Assembly: GCA_964439835.1 (NCBI GenBank)
Contig: CAYTPQ010000004.1
Span: forward strand, 66,881-130,880
Origin: JAGNLM01 sp964439835
GTDB taxonomy: Bacteria > Pseudomonadota > Gammaproteobacteria > JAABTG01
Reading direction: 5' to 3'
Length of the DNA stretch: 64,000 bases
Shown: positions 16,908 through 26,766 of the stretch, in pieces
How positions within the stretch are numbered: position 1 is the first letter of the stretch
Layout: each line of letters opens with the position of its first letter
Notes under the pieces: model-generated
Seen by the model: only the letters and a program-made list of their open reading frames with translations
The model's database searches: none
What the model was told of the DNA's origin: nothing
Position numbers and translations under genes: made by a program

Positions 16908-17720
16908 ATGCAACGACCCCTGACCCTGCGCTTCCTCGGCGTCGGTAACTCCCACGCCCTCGGCCTCGGCAGCTCGGCCGCGGTGCTCGAGCAGGGCGAC
17001 GAGCCCCTGCTGTTGATCGATTGCGGCCTGGACACCGTGGCGGCGTATCGCGAGACCTACGACGGACGGCTGCCGAGGGCGGTGTTCATCACCCACACGC
17101 ACCTGGACCACGTGGGCGGGCTGGAGAACCTCTTCTACCGGGCCATCTTCGACCCCGAGCACGCGGGTCGGGTCAAGCTCTACGTCCCGGTGCGCCTGGT
17201 GGAGGTGCTGCATCGGCGGGTGGCCGACTACCCGAGCATCCTCGCCGAGGGGGGCGCGAACTTCTGGGACTGCTTCCAACTCGTGCCCGTCTCGGACCGC
17301 TTCTGGCACGAGGAGCTGCTGTTCACGGTCTTCCCCGTGCGCCACCACGAGTTCCTCTCGGCCTACGGGCTGGCGCTGGAGGGGCTGTTCCTCTACACGG
17401 GGGACACCCGCCCGGTGCCGGAGGTCGTCAACCGGTTCGCCTGCCGGGGCGAGACCATCTTTCACGACTGCTGCGTGTCCGAGAGTCCCTCCCACACCGG
17501 TCTGCGAGAGCTGGGCCGGGAGTACACCTCCGCCCAGGTGGCGCGCATGGTGCTCTACCACTACCAGGGGGAGGGGGCGGCCGCGCTGATGGAGAGTCAG
17601 GGCTACCGGGTCGCGCGGCGCGGTGACCGCTTCGCCCTCTCGGGGGAACCCCTGGTGCGGCGGTCGCAGGCCGCAGCGGAGGCAGGGAAGGGACCTGCGC
17701 CGGTGCGCCGGGCGGTTTAG
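16908..17720 (+). CDS. MBL-fold metallo-hydrolase
   Basis: This 270-residue metallo-beta-lactamase fold protein has the zinc motif THTHLDHVGG (H62, H64, D66, H67), a later HH pair (FPVRHHEF), the bridging aspartate in YTGDTRPVP, and a final HDCCVSES segment. The arrangement resembles RNase Z-like and phosphodiesterase-like members more than beta-lactamases. ATG 16908 is used; a GTG at 16899 is in frame. It ends the plus-strand run 13511-17720. The actual substrate is unknown. Confidence 0.82.
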   Translation: MQRPLTLRFLGVGNSHALGLGSSAAVLEQGDEPLLLIDCGLDTVAAYRETYDGRLPRAVFITHTHLDHVGGLENLFYRAIFDPEHAGRVKLYVPVRLVEVLHRRVADYPSILAEGGANFWDCFQLVPVSDRFWHEELLFTVFPVRHHEFLSAYGLALEGLFLYTGDTRPVPEVVNRFACRGETIFHDCCVSESPSHTGLRELGREYTSAQVARMVLYHYQGEGAAALMESQGYRVARRGDRFALSGEPLVRRSQAAAEAGKGPAPVRRAV

Positions 17721-17761
17721 GTTCCGTCTCGCGGGGCGACGCCCGCGCGCAAGGGTCGGCG

Positions 17762-18640
17762 TCAGCGGGTAGCGGACTCGGCGGCGCGCCGGCTCTCGCC
17801 GCCCAGGACCAGGTCGACGACGCCGGAGACCTCACCGGCCGCCGCCTCGGCGGCCACCATTGCGGTTTCGGGTGCGATACCGCTGGTGCGCCAGGCCACG
17901 GGGTGCACGCGGGCCGTGGCCTCGAGGCTCGTCTCGCCCTCGGTGAAGGCGTCGGTCAGCGCCGCTGCGATGTGCACCAGTGCGGTCTCAAACGGTGAGC
18001 CGGTGGCGTCATCGGGCCGCACGTGGAAGCGGACCGCAGTGCACAGGCCGTCGGGGAGCTTCCAGCGGCGCAGCAGCGCGGCGCCGACCTCCGCGTAATC
18101 GAAACCGAGCCTCTCCCGCTCGACCTCGGGCAGGGGACGGCGCGCCTCCGCGGCGTGCTTTAGGGCCGCGTCGGCTTGCTCCGGGAGGCGGTCGAAGAGC
18201 ACCAGGTGACCGATGTCCCGCAGCAGCCCCTCGACAAACAGCCGCTCCAGGTCCAGGACGTTGCAGCGCGCTGCCAGGTTGCGGGCGACCACGCCGCAGT
18301 AGACGCTGCGCCGCCAGAAGGTCTGGACGTCCATGCGGGCCGGCGAGACCCCCGCGAAGGCCCGCGTCACCGACGTCGCCAGCACCAGGTCGAGGAGCGG
18401 CCGGCTGCCGAGCAGCGTGACCGCGCGGGTCACGGTCTCGACCCGCCCCGAGTGCCCGAACACGGCACTGTTGGCGATCCGCAGGACGCGGGCCGTCAGG
18501 GCCGGGTCGCGCACGATGGCCCCGGCCAGGTCGGCCATCCGGGCGCGCGGGTTTTCCACGATCTCGCGCACCCGGAGGTAGACCTCCGGTAGAGAGACCA
18601 GGCGGCTGACGCTGTCCACCAGCTCTTCGACGGTCTGCAT
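17762..18640 (-). CDS. HDOD domain signalling protein
   Basis: This 292-residue protein consists of an HDOD domain, a non-enzymatic relative of HD phosphohydrolases found in bacterial signalling. Seen are MQTVEELVDSVSRLVSLPEV at the start, IVRDPALTARVLRIANSAVFG near 45-65, AVTLLGSRPLLDLVLA, and the degenerate HD site GLLRDIGHLVLF near 135. ATG 18640 gives the family N-terminus; the open frame reaches upstream to 18805 without similarity. It is convergent with the metallo-hydrolase across 41 bases that include a short GC hairpin (17730-17747). It stands alone, so its partner is unknown. Confidence 0.85.
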   Translation of the reverse strand: MQTVEELVDSVSRLVSLPEVYLRVREIVENPRARMADLAGAIVRDPALTARVLRIANSAVFGHSGRVETVTRAVTLLGSRPLLDLVLATSVTRAFAGVSPARMDVQTFWRRSVYCGVVARNLAARCNVLDLERLFVEGLLRDIGHLVLFDRLPEQADAALKHAAEARRPLPEVERERLGFDYAEVGAALLRRWKLPDGLCTAVRFHVRPDDATGSPFETALVHIAAALTDAFTEGETSLEATARVHPVAWRTSGIAPETAMVAAEAAAGEVSGVVDLVLGGESRRAAESATR

Positions 18641-18959
18641 AGGGCACCCGTGCGGGGCGGGGCAACGCCGGACCGGGCTCGCAGGCGATCGGTCTGCGGC
18701 GGCACCCTCGGGACGGTTAGCGGCGGTGGCTGCAACCCCTTGAGCGGCTTGGCCAACCCACCTGGAGCGGGCGCCGGTCACAGTCGGTTCCGCGGCGCGG
18801 CGCACAGCCGGTAATTGCGCTCTCGCGCGGCCCGTTGCTCGGCGCCCCGCCCCGGCCGCACCTCCCGCGACGGTTCAACCGGCCGCCCCAGCCTGGTAGG
18901 GTAGCGGGCCGAAAGCGGCCATCGGCGTGCCGCGCCCAGGGGCTTGGCAGGAGGGGGAC
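18641..18959. other. Divergent intergenic region, no gene seen
   Basis: These 319 bases separate the HDOD gene from the symporter gene, which point away from each other, so both promoters should lie here. A weak TTCAAC...TAGGGT pair near 18876-18904 could serve the symporter. I see no conserved repeat, RNA or ORF with a ribosome site. Confidence 0.5.
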
Positions 18960-20302
<1,343 letters not shown>

Positions 20303-20306
<4 letters not shown>

Positions 20307-21331
20307 GCCACGCCGGCACGTCGGCTGCCCTGCTGCTCGCGGGGGTGCTCGCCGGCTGCTCGGGCGCGGGTGCCCCGGTGGAGGTCACCGGCCCCACCAT
20401 GGGCACCCGCTTCTCCGTCAAGGTAGTGGACCCGCCCGCAGCGCTCGGCGAGGCGGCCCTGCGCGCCGGCGTGGAGCGGGTGCTGGAGGCGGTCAACGCC
20501 AGCCTGTCCACCTATCGCCCCGACTCCGAGCTGTCGCGCTTCAACCGCTCGGCGGACACCGACTGGGTCCCGGCCTCGGCGGACCTGCTCCGGGTCGTGA
20601 CCGAGGCGCAGCGGGTGAGCCGCCTGACCGTCGGGGCGTTCGACGTCACCGTCGGTCCCCTGGTGAACCTTTGGGGCTTCGGGCCGGGGCGCGGCGAGGA
20701 CCGCGTGCCCACGGAGGCGGAGGTCGCGGCAGCCCGGGCGCGGGTGGGCTACGCCCGCCTCGAGGTGCGGGACCCGCCGCCGGCCGTGCGCAAGGCCATC
20801 CCCGACCTCTACGTGGACCTCTCCGCGATCGCTAAGGGCTATGGCGTGGACCGGGTCGCGGAGTACCTGGAGACCCAGGGCGTGGCCCGGTACCTGGTGG
20901 AGGTCGGGGGCGAGGTCCGCGGCCGCGGGTCCAACGCCCGCGGCACGCCCTGGAAGGTGGCCATCGAGCGCCCGGCCGAGGGCGAGCGGACGGCCTACGC
21001 CGTGGTGGACGTCGACGGGGTCGGCGTGGCGACCTCGGGCGACTACCGGAACTACTTCGAGAAGGACGGCCGGCGGTACTCGCACACCATCGACCCCGCG
21101 ACCGGGAGACCGATTACCCACACGCTGGCCTCGGTGACGGTGGTGAGCGACACCTGTATGAGCGCAGACGCCCTCGCCACCGGCCTGAACGTCCTCGGCC
21201 CGGAGGCAGGCTACGCGCTGGCCGAGCGCGAGGGAATAGCGGCCCTGTTCATCGTCCGCGAGGGCCAGGGCTTCACGCACCGGGCGACGCCGGCGTTCGC
21301 GAGGTACGGCGGGGGTAGCGTGGAGCAGTAG
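20303..21331 (+). CDS. apbE: FAD:protein FMN transferase, lipoprotein
   Basis: This 342-residue ApbE-type flavin transferase attaches FMN covalently to threonine or serine of target proteins. It has a lipoprotein signal with lipobox LAGC near residue 19, then GPTMGTRFSVKV, STYRPDSELSRFN, VGAFDVTVGPLVNLWGFGP, DLSAIAKGYGVDRVAEYL, EVGGEVRGRG, SGDYRNYF and SHTIDPATGRPI, the conserved string of the family. Known targets such as NqrB/C, RnfG/D or FMN_bind proteins are not encoded in the window. It overlaps the symporter gene by four bases (ATGA), so the two are coexpressed. The reason for that pairing is unclear. Confidence 0.93.
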
Positions 21332-21414
21332 TCTGTGCCTATCCGTGTCGCTGACGGTCCCCAGGCGCCGCGGACAGGACCTTACGGTTGAGCGTCGAGG
21401 CCGGCCAGGTATTC

Positions 21415-21515
21415 ACCGCAGAGACGCAGAGTACGCAACGTGTTGTGAACCTGCCTCGCAGAAGCTGAACGATCGCGTCTTCAACCCTAACTTTGCGCCT
21501 TTGCGTCTCTGCGGT
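21415..21515. repeat. Palindromic repeat, CGCAGAGACGCA-type arms
   Basis: ACCGCAGAGACGCA (21415-21428) and TGCGTCTCTGCGGT (21502-21515) are perfect 14-bp inverted arms around a 73-base centre. A related, imperfect copy lies at 41562-41645. The right arm encodes the last residues and sits next to the stop codon of the small ORF on the minus strand. Confidence 0.85.
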
Positions 21516-21705
21516 AGCTCTTCGTTCGTCGGCACTTCCCGCAGCGGGGCTGGTTACGAAACTCCATGCGCGTCTTGCCCATGCGGCGCATCCCGACCTC
21601 CGCCATGGGCACCATCTGGCCGCAGGCGCTGCACTGGACGTACACGTTGTTGAACACCAGCTTCAGGCCGGAGTCGGCGTCCTGGTAGACGTAGCGCTTG
21701 CTCAT
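21487..21705 (-). CDS. Small zinc-ribbon-like protein, 72 residues
   Basis: The protein begins MSKRYVYQDADSGLKLVFNN and has two CXXC knuckles, CSAC near residue 25 and CGKC near 55, so it probably binds one zinc in a ribbon. The ribosome site AAGGGG lies nine bases upstream. The last nine residues (YRRDAKAQS) and the stop are encoded by the right arm of the palindromic repeat at 21415-21515, so the natural end may have been lost. The function is unknown. The knuckles and the ribosome site make it more than a chance ORF. Confidence 0.6.
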   Translation of the reverse strand: MSKRYVYQDADSGLKLVFNNVYVQCSACGQMVPMAEVGMRRMGKTRMEFRNQPRCGKCRRTKSYRRDAKAQS

Positions 21706-21850
21706 GCGGTTTCCCCTTGCCCGGGCCGTGCCGAGCCCCCGACCACGTCGCTATGCCGCCGTAGGCTTGCCCCGTGCCGCGCGGAGTCGGCGTGCAGACG
21801 GCCGATTCCTCAGGAGTCTGGCGCTCGCCGGCATGACGAACGGGACTGGA

Positions 21851-24460
21851 TCAGGGCCTCTTTGGCGGTGAGCGCGGTTCCAGCTCGAATACGAGCACCT
21901 TCTCTTCACCGACCGGGCGCACGCCCGAGCGGACGACAACCTGCCCACTGCCCGTATCGGCCCAGCCGTCCGGGGCTGCGTCGAGCTCCACCAGGCTCGC
22001 CCGTCGGGTCAGCTCCGTGCCGTTCAGCGTCACGCGGCTGACCCGGGCGCGGTCGACGAACAGCTCGACCCGGTTGTCGCGGCGCTCGGGTGCCCCGGCG
22101 TAGGTGCCGCGCGCGGCGGCGACGGTGACGGTGGCCTGCCGGCGGTCTGCCGCGAGCTGCTGGGCGAGGTCGGTCTCGCGCACGGCGCCCTGCTGGTAGG
22201 CGACGGTCTCGCCGTCGTCCTCGTAGAGGGTGAAGCGGGTGGTGTCGGGGGCGGCGTAGACCCGGACGATCAGTTCGTCTCGGTGCGAGCCGTCGGCGCG
22301 CTGTCCCGCCACGTTCAGGGTCTCGCCGTCGACCGCCATCCGCGGCACGACCGCCCCAGCCCGGGCGAACAGCGGCGGGCGGAGGAGCCCGGCGTGCCGC
22401 AGGGGCCGGGCGCGGAGTGTCTCGCCTCGGCTCTCAATCCACTCCCCGGTCCACCAGTCGACCCAGGTCCCCGCCGGCAGGTAGACGTCCCGGTGGGTCG
22501 CGCCCGGCTCGGTCAGGGTCGCGACCAGGAGGTCCCGGCCAATGAGCTTCTCGTCCCCGATCTCCCGGGCCCGCTCGTCGTCCGGGTAGTGGAAGACGAG
22601 CGGCGGCACCACCGGCTCGCCGCGCCGCCAGGCCCGGTGGGCGAGGGCGTAGAGGTAGGGCGTCAGGGCCACCCGCTCGCGCAGGTTGGCCAGGTTGCTC
22701 TCGCGCTCGCCGACCCGGTCGGGGGCGGTCTCCTTGCAGTTGCAGAGGTTCTCGGTGTGCGGGCGCAGGGGCACGTCGACGAAGGCGCTGGTGGCGAACC
22801 AGCGGGTGTAGAGGTCGTCCAGGGCCTCGCCGGTCAGGCCACGGCGCAGGAAGCCGCCCACGTCCGACCCGAAGTAGTCGACGCCGGAGAGCGACATGTG
22901 CATCTGCACGTTGAGGTGGGTCGCCAGACTCTCCAGGTTGGAGGCGATGTCGCCGGAGGTCATGGCCACGCCGTGGCGCTGGATCCCGGCGGTGCCCGTG
23001 CGCGAGAGCACGAACGGGCGGCGCGCCACGGCGTGGCGTCGGTAGCCGCGGGCGATCCCTTCCGCCCACTTCAGGTTGTAGGCGTTGTGCCAGTCGGCGT
23101 GGGCGTGCCCGCCGGGCAGCACGCCGTGGGCCCAGTCGGCCGGGTCGCCCGGGGAGTCGACGGCGTCGTACATCTCCGGCTCGCCCAGGTCGACCCAGTG
23201 GCCGAGCACGCCGTCCTCGACCAGGGCCTGGCGCTTGACGTCGTGCCAGTAGTCGGCCGCCGCGTCCAGCGTCCAGTCGATCATCCCGCCCCGGCCCCAC
23301 CAGTTGCCGGTGTTGATGTCGCTCTCGCTGTCCAGGTAGACCGGCGGGCAGTCGGCGCAGCCCGCCCGCACCAGGAAGCCGCGGGCCGCCAGGTCCGCGT
23401 GCTCCGGCAGCGCCCGGGCCACGTAGGCCTCCTCGATTGGCATCACCCCGACACCGTCCCGCTCCCGGTACCGGGCGAGCCGCGCCCGGGCGTCGGGGAA
23501 ATGCGCCGGGTCCCAGGTCATCCGGCCCATGGGACTGTCGTCGGCGTTCCGGACCACCCCGCCGAACCAGGGCAGGTCGAGGACGAAGCCGTCGACCGGA
23601 AACCGGTTGGCCCGCAGGCTCGCGAGCTTGCCCTCCAGCTCCGCCCAGTCGTCGAAGCCCCACTCCGAGACCCACAGGCCGAACAGCTTGCGCGGTGGCA
23701 CCGGCGGGCGTCCGGTGAGGTCCAGGTAGGCCGCGCGGACGGCGGGCAGATCCGGGCCCGCAAACAGGTAGCCGCGGACGGCTTGTCCTTTCGTCTCTAC
23801 GCGCCACGGCGCGGCGGTCAGGTCCCAGCGCTGGGCGTAGAGGTCGTCCAGAAACAGGGCGTAGGCCGCGCCCCCGTTCCCCACACCGTAGAGGACCGGG
23901 ATCTGCACGTTGCCAACCGTGCCGCCCCCGAACTCCACCATCCGGTTGCCGTGCTCGTTGCCCGGCGTGCGCACCCGCCCGGTCCAGTCCCCGTTCGGGT
24001 TCCCCAGCTCGACGAACTGGGCGCCGAGCCCGTAGGCGTGCTCGGCGACCCCAGGATCCACGGCGAGCCCCCGCGACGGGCCGGGCAGCGGACAAAGGGC
24101 GGTGAGGCGTGTCCCCCGTGCCCGGTCGGTGACCGTCAGGCAGAGCGTCACCCGATCCACCGTGAACCGGGTCGTCGGGGTCTCCAGCACCTCGCCGGCG
24201 GCACCCGACCGGTCCAGGCGGCTCGGCCCCGGGTGGTCGGTCCGACCCACCTGAGGCGTCACCCGGATCGGCCGCGTGGGGTCGGGCGCGGACTCTGCAG
24301 ACGTCAGCTCGAAGTGCACCAGCCGGTCGTCCAGCACCTCGACCACCAGGTGCGACCCACCCGCGGAAAAGGCGAAGCGGGGGGCCTCGGCCCGAGCACC
24401 GCCGGCGAGCACGCCCGTGAACAGGAGAACCAACAGCCAGCCAGCGCCAACTTCCTTCAC
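21851..24460 (-). CDS. Secreted family 31 glycoside hydrolase (alpha-glucosidase type)
   Basis: This protein of about 869 residues has a signal peptide (VGAGWLLVLLFTGVLAGGARA) followed by a GH31 N-terminal beta domain, the catalytic barrel and C-terminal beta domains. The nucleophile aspartate lies in HWVDLGEPEMYD near residue 421 and the acid/base aspartate in DYFGSDVGGF near 531. KLFGLWVSEWGFDDW and FVLDLPWFGG are further family strings. It should cleave alpha-glucosides (or alpha-xylosides) in the periplasm. GTG 24460 is chosen because it starts the signal peptide; the frame reaches 24520. It lies downstream of ilvB and palindrome A, on the same strand. Substrate specificity is open. Confidence 0.87.
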   Translation of the reverse strand: MKEVGAGWLLVLLFTGVLAGGARAEAPRFAFSAGGSHLVVEVLDDRLVHFELTSAESAPDPTRPIRVTPQVGRTDHPGPSRLDRSGAAGEVLETPTTRFTVDRVTLCLTVTDRARGTRLTALCPLPGPSRGLAVDPGVAEHAYGLGAQFVELGNPNGDWTGRVRTPGNEHGNRMVEFGGGTVGNVQIPVLYGVGNGGAAYALFLDDLYAQRWDLTAAPWRVETKGQAVRGYLFAGPDLPAVRAAYLDLTGRPPVPPRKLFGLWVSEWGFDDWAELEGKLASLRANRFPVDGFVLDLPWFGGVVRNADDSPMGRMTWDPAHFPDARARLARYRERDGVGVMPIEEAYVARALPEHADLAARGFLVRAGCADCPPVYLDSESDINTGNWWGRGGMIDWTLDAAADYWHDVKRQALVEDGVLGHWVDLGEPEMYDAVDSPGDPADWAHGVLPGGHAHADWHNAYNLKWAEGIARGYRRHAVARRPFVLSRTGTAGIQRHGVAMTSGDIASNLESLATHLNVQMHMSLSGVDYFGSDVGGFLRRGLTGEALDDLYTRWFATSAFVDVPLRPHTENLCNCKETAPDRVGERESNLANLRERVALTPYLYALAHRAWRRGEPVVPPLVFHYPDDERAREIGDEKLIGRDLLVATLTEPGATHRDVYLPAGTWVDWWTGEWIESRGETLRARPLRHAGLLRPPLFARAGAVVPRMAVDGETLNVAGQRADGSHRDELIVRVYAAPDTTRFTLYEDDGETVAYQQGAVRETDLAQQLAADRRQATVTVAAARGTYAGAPERRDNRVELFVDRARVSRVTLNGTELTRRASLVELDAAPDGWADTGSGQVVVRSGVRPVGEEKVLVFELEPRSPPKRP

Positions 24461-24555
24461 CGGGGCCTCATTACTGCAGGGACGCCGAGATCGGGTCGTG
24501 ACCCTGGCGCAAGCGGGCATTCATATCAAGGAGAGGCCCAGACGGAGCATACGAG

Positions 24556-24663
24556 CAGGTTCCCGGTACGGTTTTGCGGGACCGTCTGACGCCATGGACG
24601 GCGGCAGACGAGCCTACAGGGACGTACTTGCGGCGTGTCCCGCGGGACCGTACCGGGAACCTG
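24556..24663 (-). repeat. Dispersed palindromic element, copy A
   Basis: A 108-bp element with perfect 17-bp terminal inverted repeats (CAGGTTCCCGGTACGGT at 24556-24572 and its complement at 24647-24663). The centre is nearly identical to copy B and holds a second stem (GTCTG and CAGAC parts). It begins 38 bases after the ilvB stop codon. Copies B (29597-29706), C (36467-36600) and a degenerate D (12224-12330) lie elsewhere in the window. Confidence 0.9.
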
Positions 24664-24701
24664 CCACCGCCGTTGCAGTACGCAATATCTTCATGGGGTC
24701 C

Positions 24702-26450
24702 TCATGACTCGATGAGGTCCTCGAGCCCCTTCCCCGGCTGCACCATCGGCAACACGTTCTCCGCCTTGTCGATCCACACGTCCACCAGCACCGGCCCGGG
24801 GTCGGCGAGCGCCTCCCGCACCACCTGGTCGACCTTCCCCGGGTCGCGCAGGCGCAGCGTGCGCAGCCGCGGGTACACGTACTGCAGCCCCGTCAGGTTC
24901 GGCATCTGGCGCCGGCAGCTCTGGAACACATCCGTGCAGTCCGGCTCGCACTCCGCGTTGCGGGCGAGGCACGTCTCGTAGTGGTGGCCGCCGTCCATCA
25001 TGTCCTCCCATTGGCGGACCATCCCCAGATAGCTGTTGTTCAGCACGAACATCTTCAGCGGCACCCGGTTCGCCACCACCGTCGCCAGCTCCTGGATGTT
25101 CATCTGAAAGCTGCCGTCGCCGTCGATCAGCACCACCGGCCTCGCCGGATTGCCGTACCAGGCGCCGATGGCCGCAGGCAGGCCGAAGCCCATGGTGCCG
25201 AGGCCGCCCGAGCTGACCCACTGCCGCGGCCGCGAGAAGCGGTAGTACTGGGCCGCCCACATCTGGTGCTGGCCGACCCCGGTTACCACGGTGGCGTCGC
25301 CGCCGGTCAGCCGCGACAGGCTCTCGACCACCGCCTGCGGTTTCACGTAGTCCGAGTGCCCGTAGGGCGTCGGCATCCGCTGCTTCCACTCCTGGACCTG
25401 CGCGAGCCACTTCCGATGATGGGCGGAGGCGCCCGAGTCCAGCCCGAAGCGGAGGAACTCCTTCAGGTCGGCGACCACGGCCAGGTCGGTGCGCACGGTC
25501 TTGTCGATCTCAGAGGGGTCGACGTCCACGTGGGCGATACGCTTGCCGGAGGCGAAGCCCTTCACCGCGACGCGATCGTCGAAGCGCCCGCCGAGGGTCA
25601 GGATCAGGTCGGCGTCCCGCAGGGCGTAGTTCGCCGGGATGGTGCCGTGCATGCCCGGCATGCCCAAGTTGTAGGCCAGGTCGTAGGGCACGGCACCGAG
25701 GGCGTTGAAGGTCGTCGTGACCGGGACGTCGAAGCGCTCGACGAACTGGCGCAACTCCCCCGCCGCCTCGGCGCTGATGACGCCACCCCCGGCCTTCACC
25801 ACCGGGCGCTTGGCCGCCACCAGGGCGTCCAGGATCGCCGAGGCCCGCTGGGCGTCGAAGGGCGTCGCCTCCCGGTGACGCTTGCGCGCCCGGTGCGTGC
25901 GCACCCCCTGAGCCAACTGGGCGCTCTTACAGATGTCGACCACGACCGGGCCCGGCCGGCCGTGGGCGGCGATGACGAAGGCCTCCCGCAGCACCCAGTC
26001 CAGGTCCCGGACGTCCTTGACCAGGTAATTGTGCTTGGAGATGGGCCGGGTGATGCCAACCGTGTCGACCTCCTGGAAGGCGTCCGTGCCGATGGCGGCG
26101 CTCGGTACCTGGCCAGTGATGAAGACGGTCGGGATCGAGTCCTTGTAGGCGTCGGCGATCGGGGTCACCAGATTGGTCGACCCCGGGCCGGAGGTTGCCA
26201 GCGCCACACCCGTGCGCCCGCTGGCCCGCGCGTAACCCTCGGCGGCGTGGCCGGCACCCCCTTCCTGGCGGAACAGTATGAAGCGCGGGACCTTCTCACC
26301 CCGGCGCATGCGCTTGTTCAACTCGACGTGCAGGGGAATGACGGCCCCGCCCGTGTGCCCGAACAGATACTCGACGCCGAGCTCGGCGAGCACGTCGAAG
26401 AAGATGGCGGCGCCCGTCCGGGCCGGTGTCGTCGTCGCAGTCGTCGGCAT
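24702..26450 (-). CDS. ilvB: Acetolactate synthase large subunit, with Cys-rich insert
   Basis: This 582-residue thiamine-diphosphate enzyme of branched-chain amino acid synthesis condenses pyruvate to acetolactate or 2-aceto-2-hydroxybutyrate. The catalytic glutamate lies in FRQEGGAGHAAEGYARA, followed by ATSGPGSTNLVTPIADAY. The FAD/central domain has LGMPGMHGTIPANYAL and LGGRFDDRV. The TPP site is DGDGSFQMNIQELATV with VLNNSYLGMVRQWED. After this the usual FVKLAEAYG region is replaced by an insert with a C-X6-C-X3-C-X6-C pattern (about residues 503-525). I checked the other two frames there and found no sign of a frameshift. No ilvN or ilvC is adjacent. Palindrome A lies just after the stop. 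Confidence 0.9.
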   Translation of the reverse strand: MPTTATTTPARTGAAIFFDVLAELGVEYLFGHTGGAVIPLHVELNKRMRRGEKVPRFILFRQEGGAGHAAEGYARASGRTGVALATSGPGSTNLVTPIADAYKDSIPTVFITGQVPSAAIGTDAFQEVDTVGITRPISKHNYLVKDVRDLDWVLREAFVIAAHGRPGPVVVDICKSAQLAQGVRTHRARKRHREATPFDAQRASAILDALVAAKRPVVKAGGGVISAEAAGELRQFVERFDVPVTTTFNALGAVPYDLAYNLGMPGMHGTIPANYALRDADLILTLGGRFDDRVAVKGFASGKRIAHVDVDPSEIDKTVRTDLAVVADLKEFLRFGLDSGASAHHRKWLAQVQEWKQRMPTPYGHSDYVKPQAVVESLSRLTGGDATVVTGVGQHQMWAAQYYRFSRPRQWVSSGGLGTMGFGLPAAIGAWYGNPARPVVLIDGDGSFQMNIQELATVVANRVPLKMFVLNNSYLGMVRQWEDMMDGGHHYETCLARNAECEPDCTDVFQSCRRQMPNLTGLQYVYPRLRTLRLRDPGKVDQVVREALADPGPVLVDVWIDKAENVLPMVQPGKGLEDLIES

Positions 26451-26766
26451 GTCAATCGTCCCGTGGCGTGCGGTGCCACCCGCGACGGGTGAACCGGTCG
26501 TGGGAGGCGCCCCCCGCGCCGATGCTTCGGCAGCGAGGGCGCTACTCCCACAAGGTGGTGTTCCTGCTCACGCGTTGCAGCGTGTGGCCTGCGCAGCATG
26601 ATACCCGCCCGCCGTCGCCGAGGGGTGGCGGCGTGGCATTAGGCTGCGCCGCGTAGGCACGCGACGGGTTGCGGGCGTCGGCCTTGTGCCCTCGTGTCGG
26701 CGCCGCGGCGGCTATGCTTGAGGCGACCGGCGCGGGCCTTCCGGGCCAGGCCCGGGTGGGGCAGCC
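26451..26766. other. Divergent intergenic region with REP-like hairpin
   Basis: These 316 bases lie between ilvB (minus) and the SbmA-like gene (plus), so both promoters must be here. Apart from the hairpin at 26500-26551 I see no ORF with a ribosome site and no leader peptide rich in branched-chain residues, so classical ilv attenuation is not supported. Confidence 0.5.
26500..26551. repeat. REP-like hairpin with GTGGGAG/CTCCCAC ends
   Basis: GTGGGAG (26500-26506) plus GCGCCC pairs with GGGCGC plus CTCCCAC (26545-26551), giving a 13-bp stem with a two-base bulge. GTGGGAG-ended hairpins are a common style of gammaproteobacterial REP sequence. It lies 50 bases upstream of the ilvB start, within its likely leader. 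Only this copy is seen in the window. Confidence 0.6.

Noticed and set aside
24830..25010. Frameshift in ilvB
   Set aside because: I translated the other frames here and they neither restore the usual sequence nor stay open, while the main frame resumes normal similarity afterwards. An in-frame insert is the better reading.
26451..26700. Attenuator leader peptide for ilvB
   Set aside because: No short ORF rich in Leu, Val or Ile with a ribosome site was found in the leader; only a REP-like hairpin is present.
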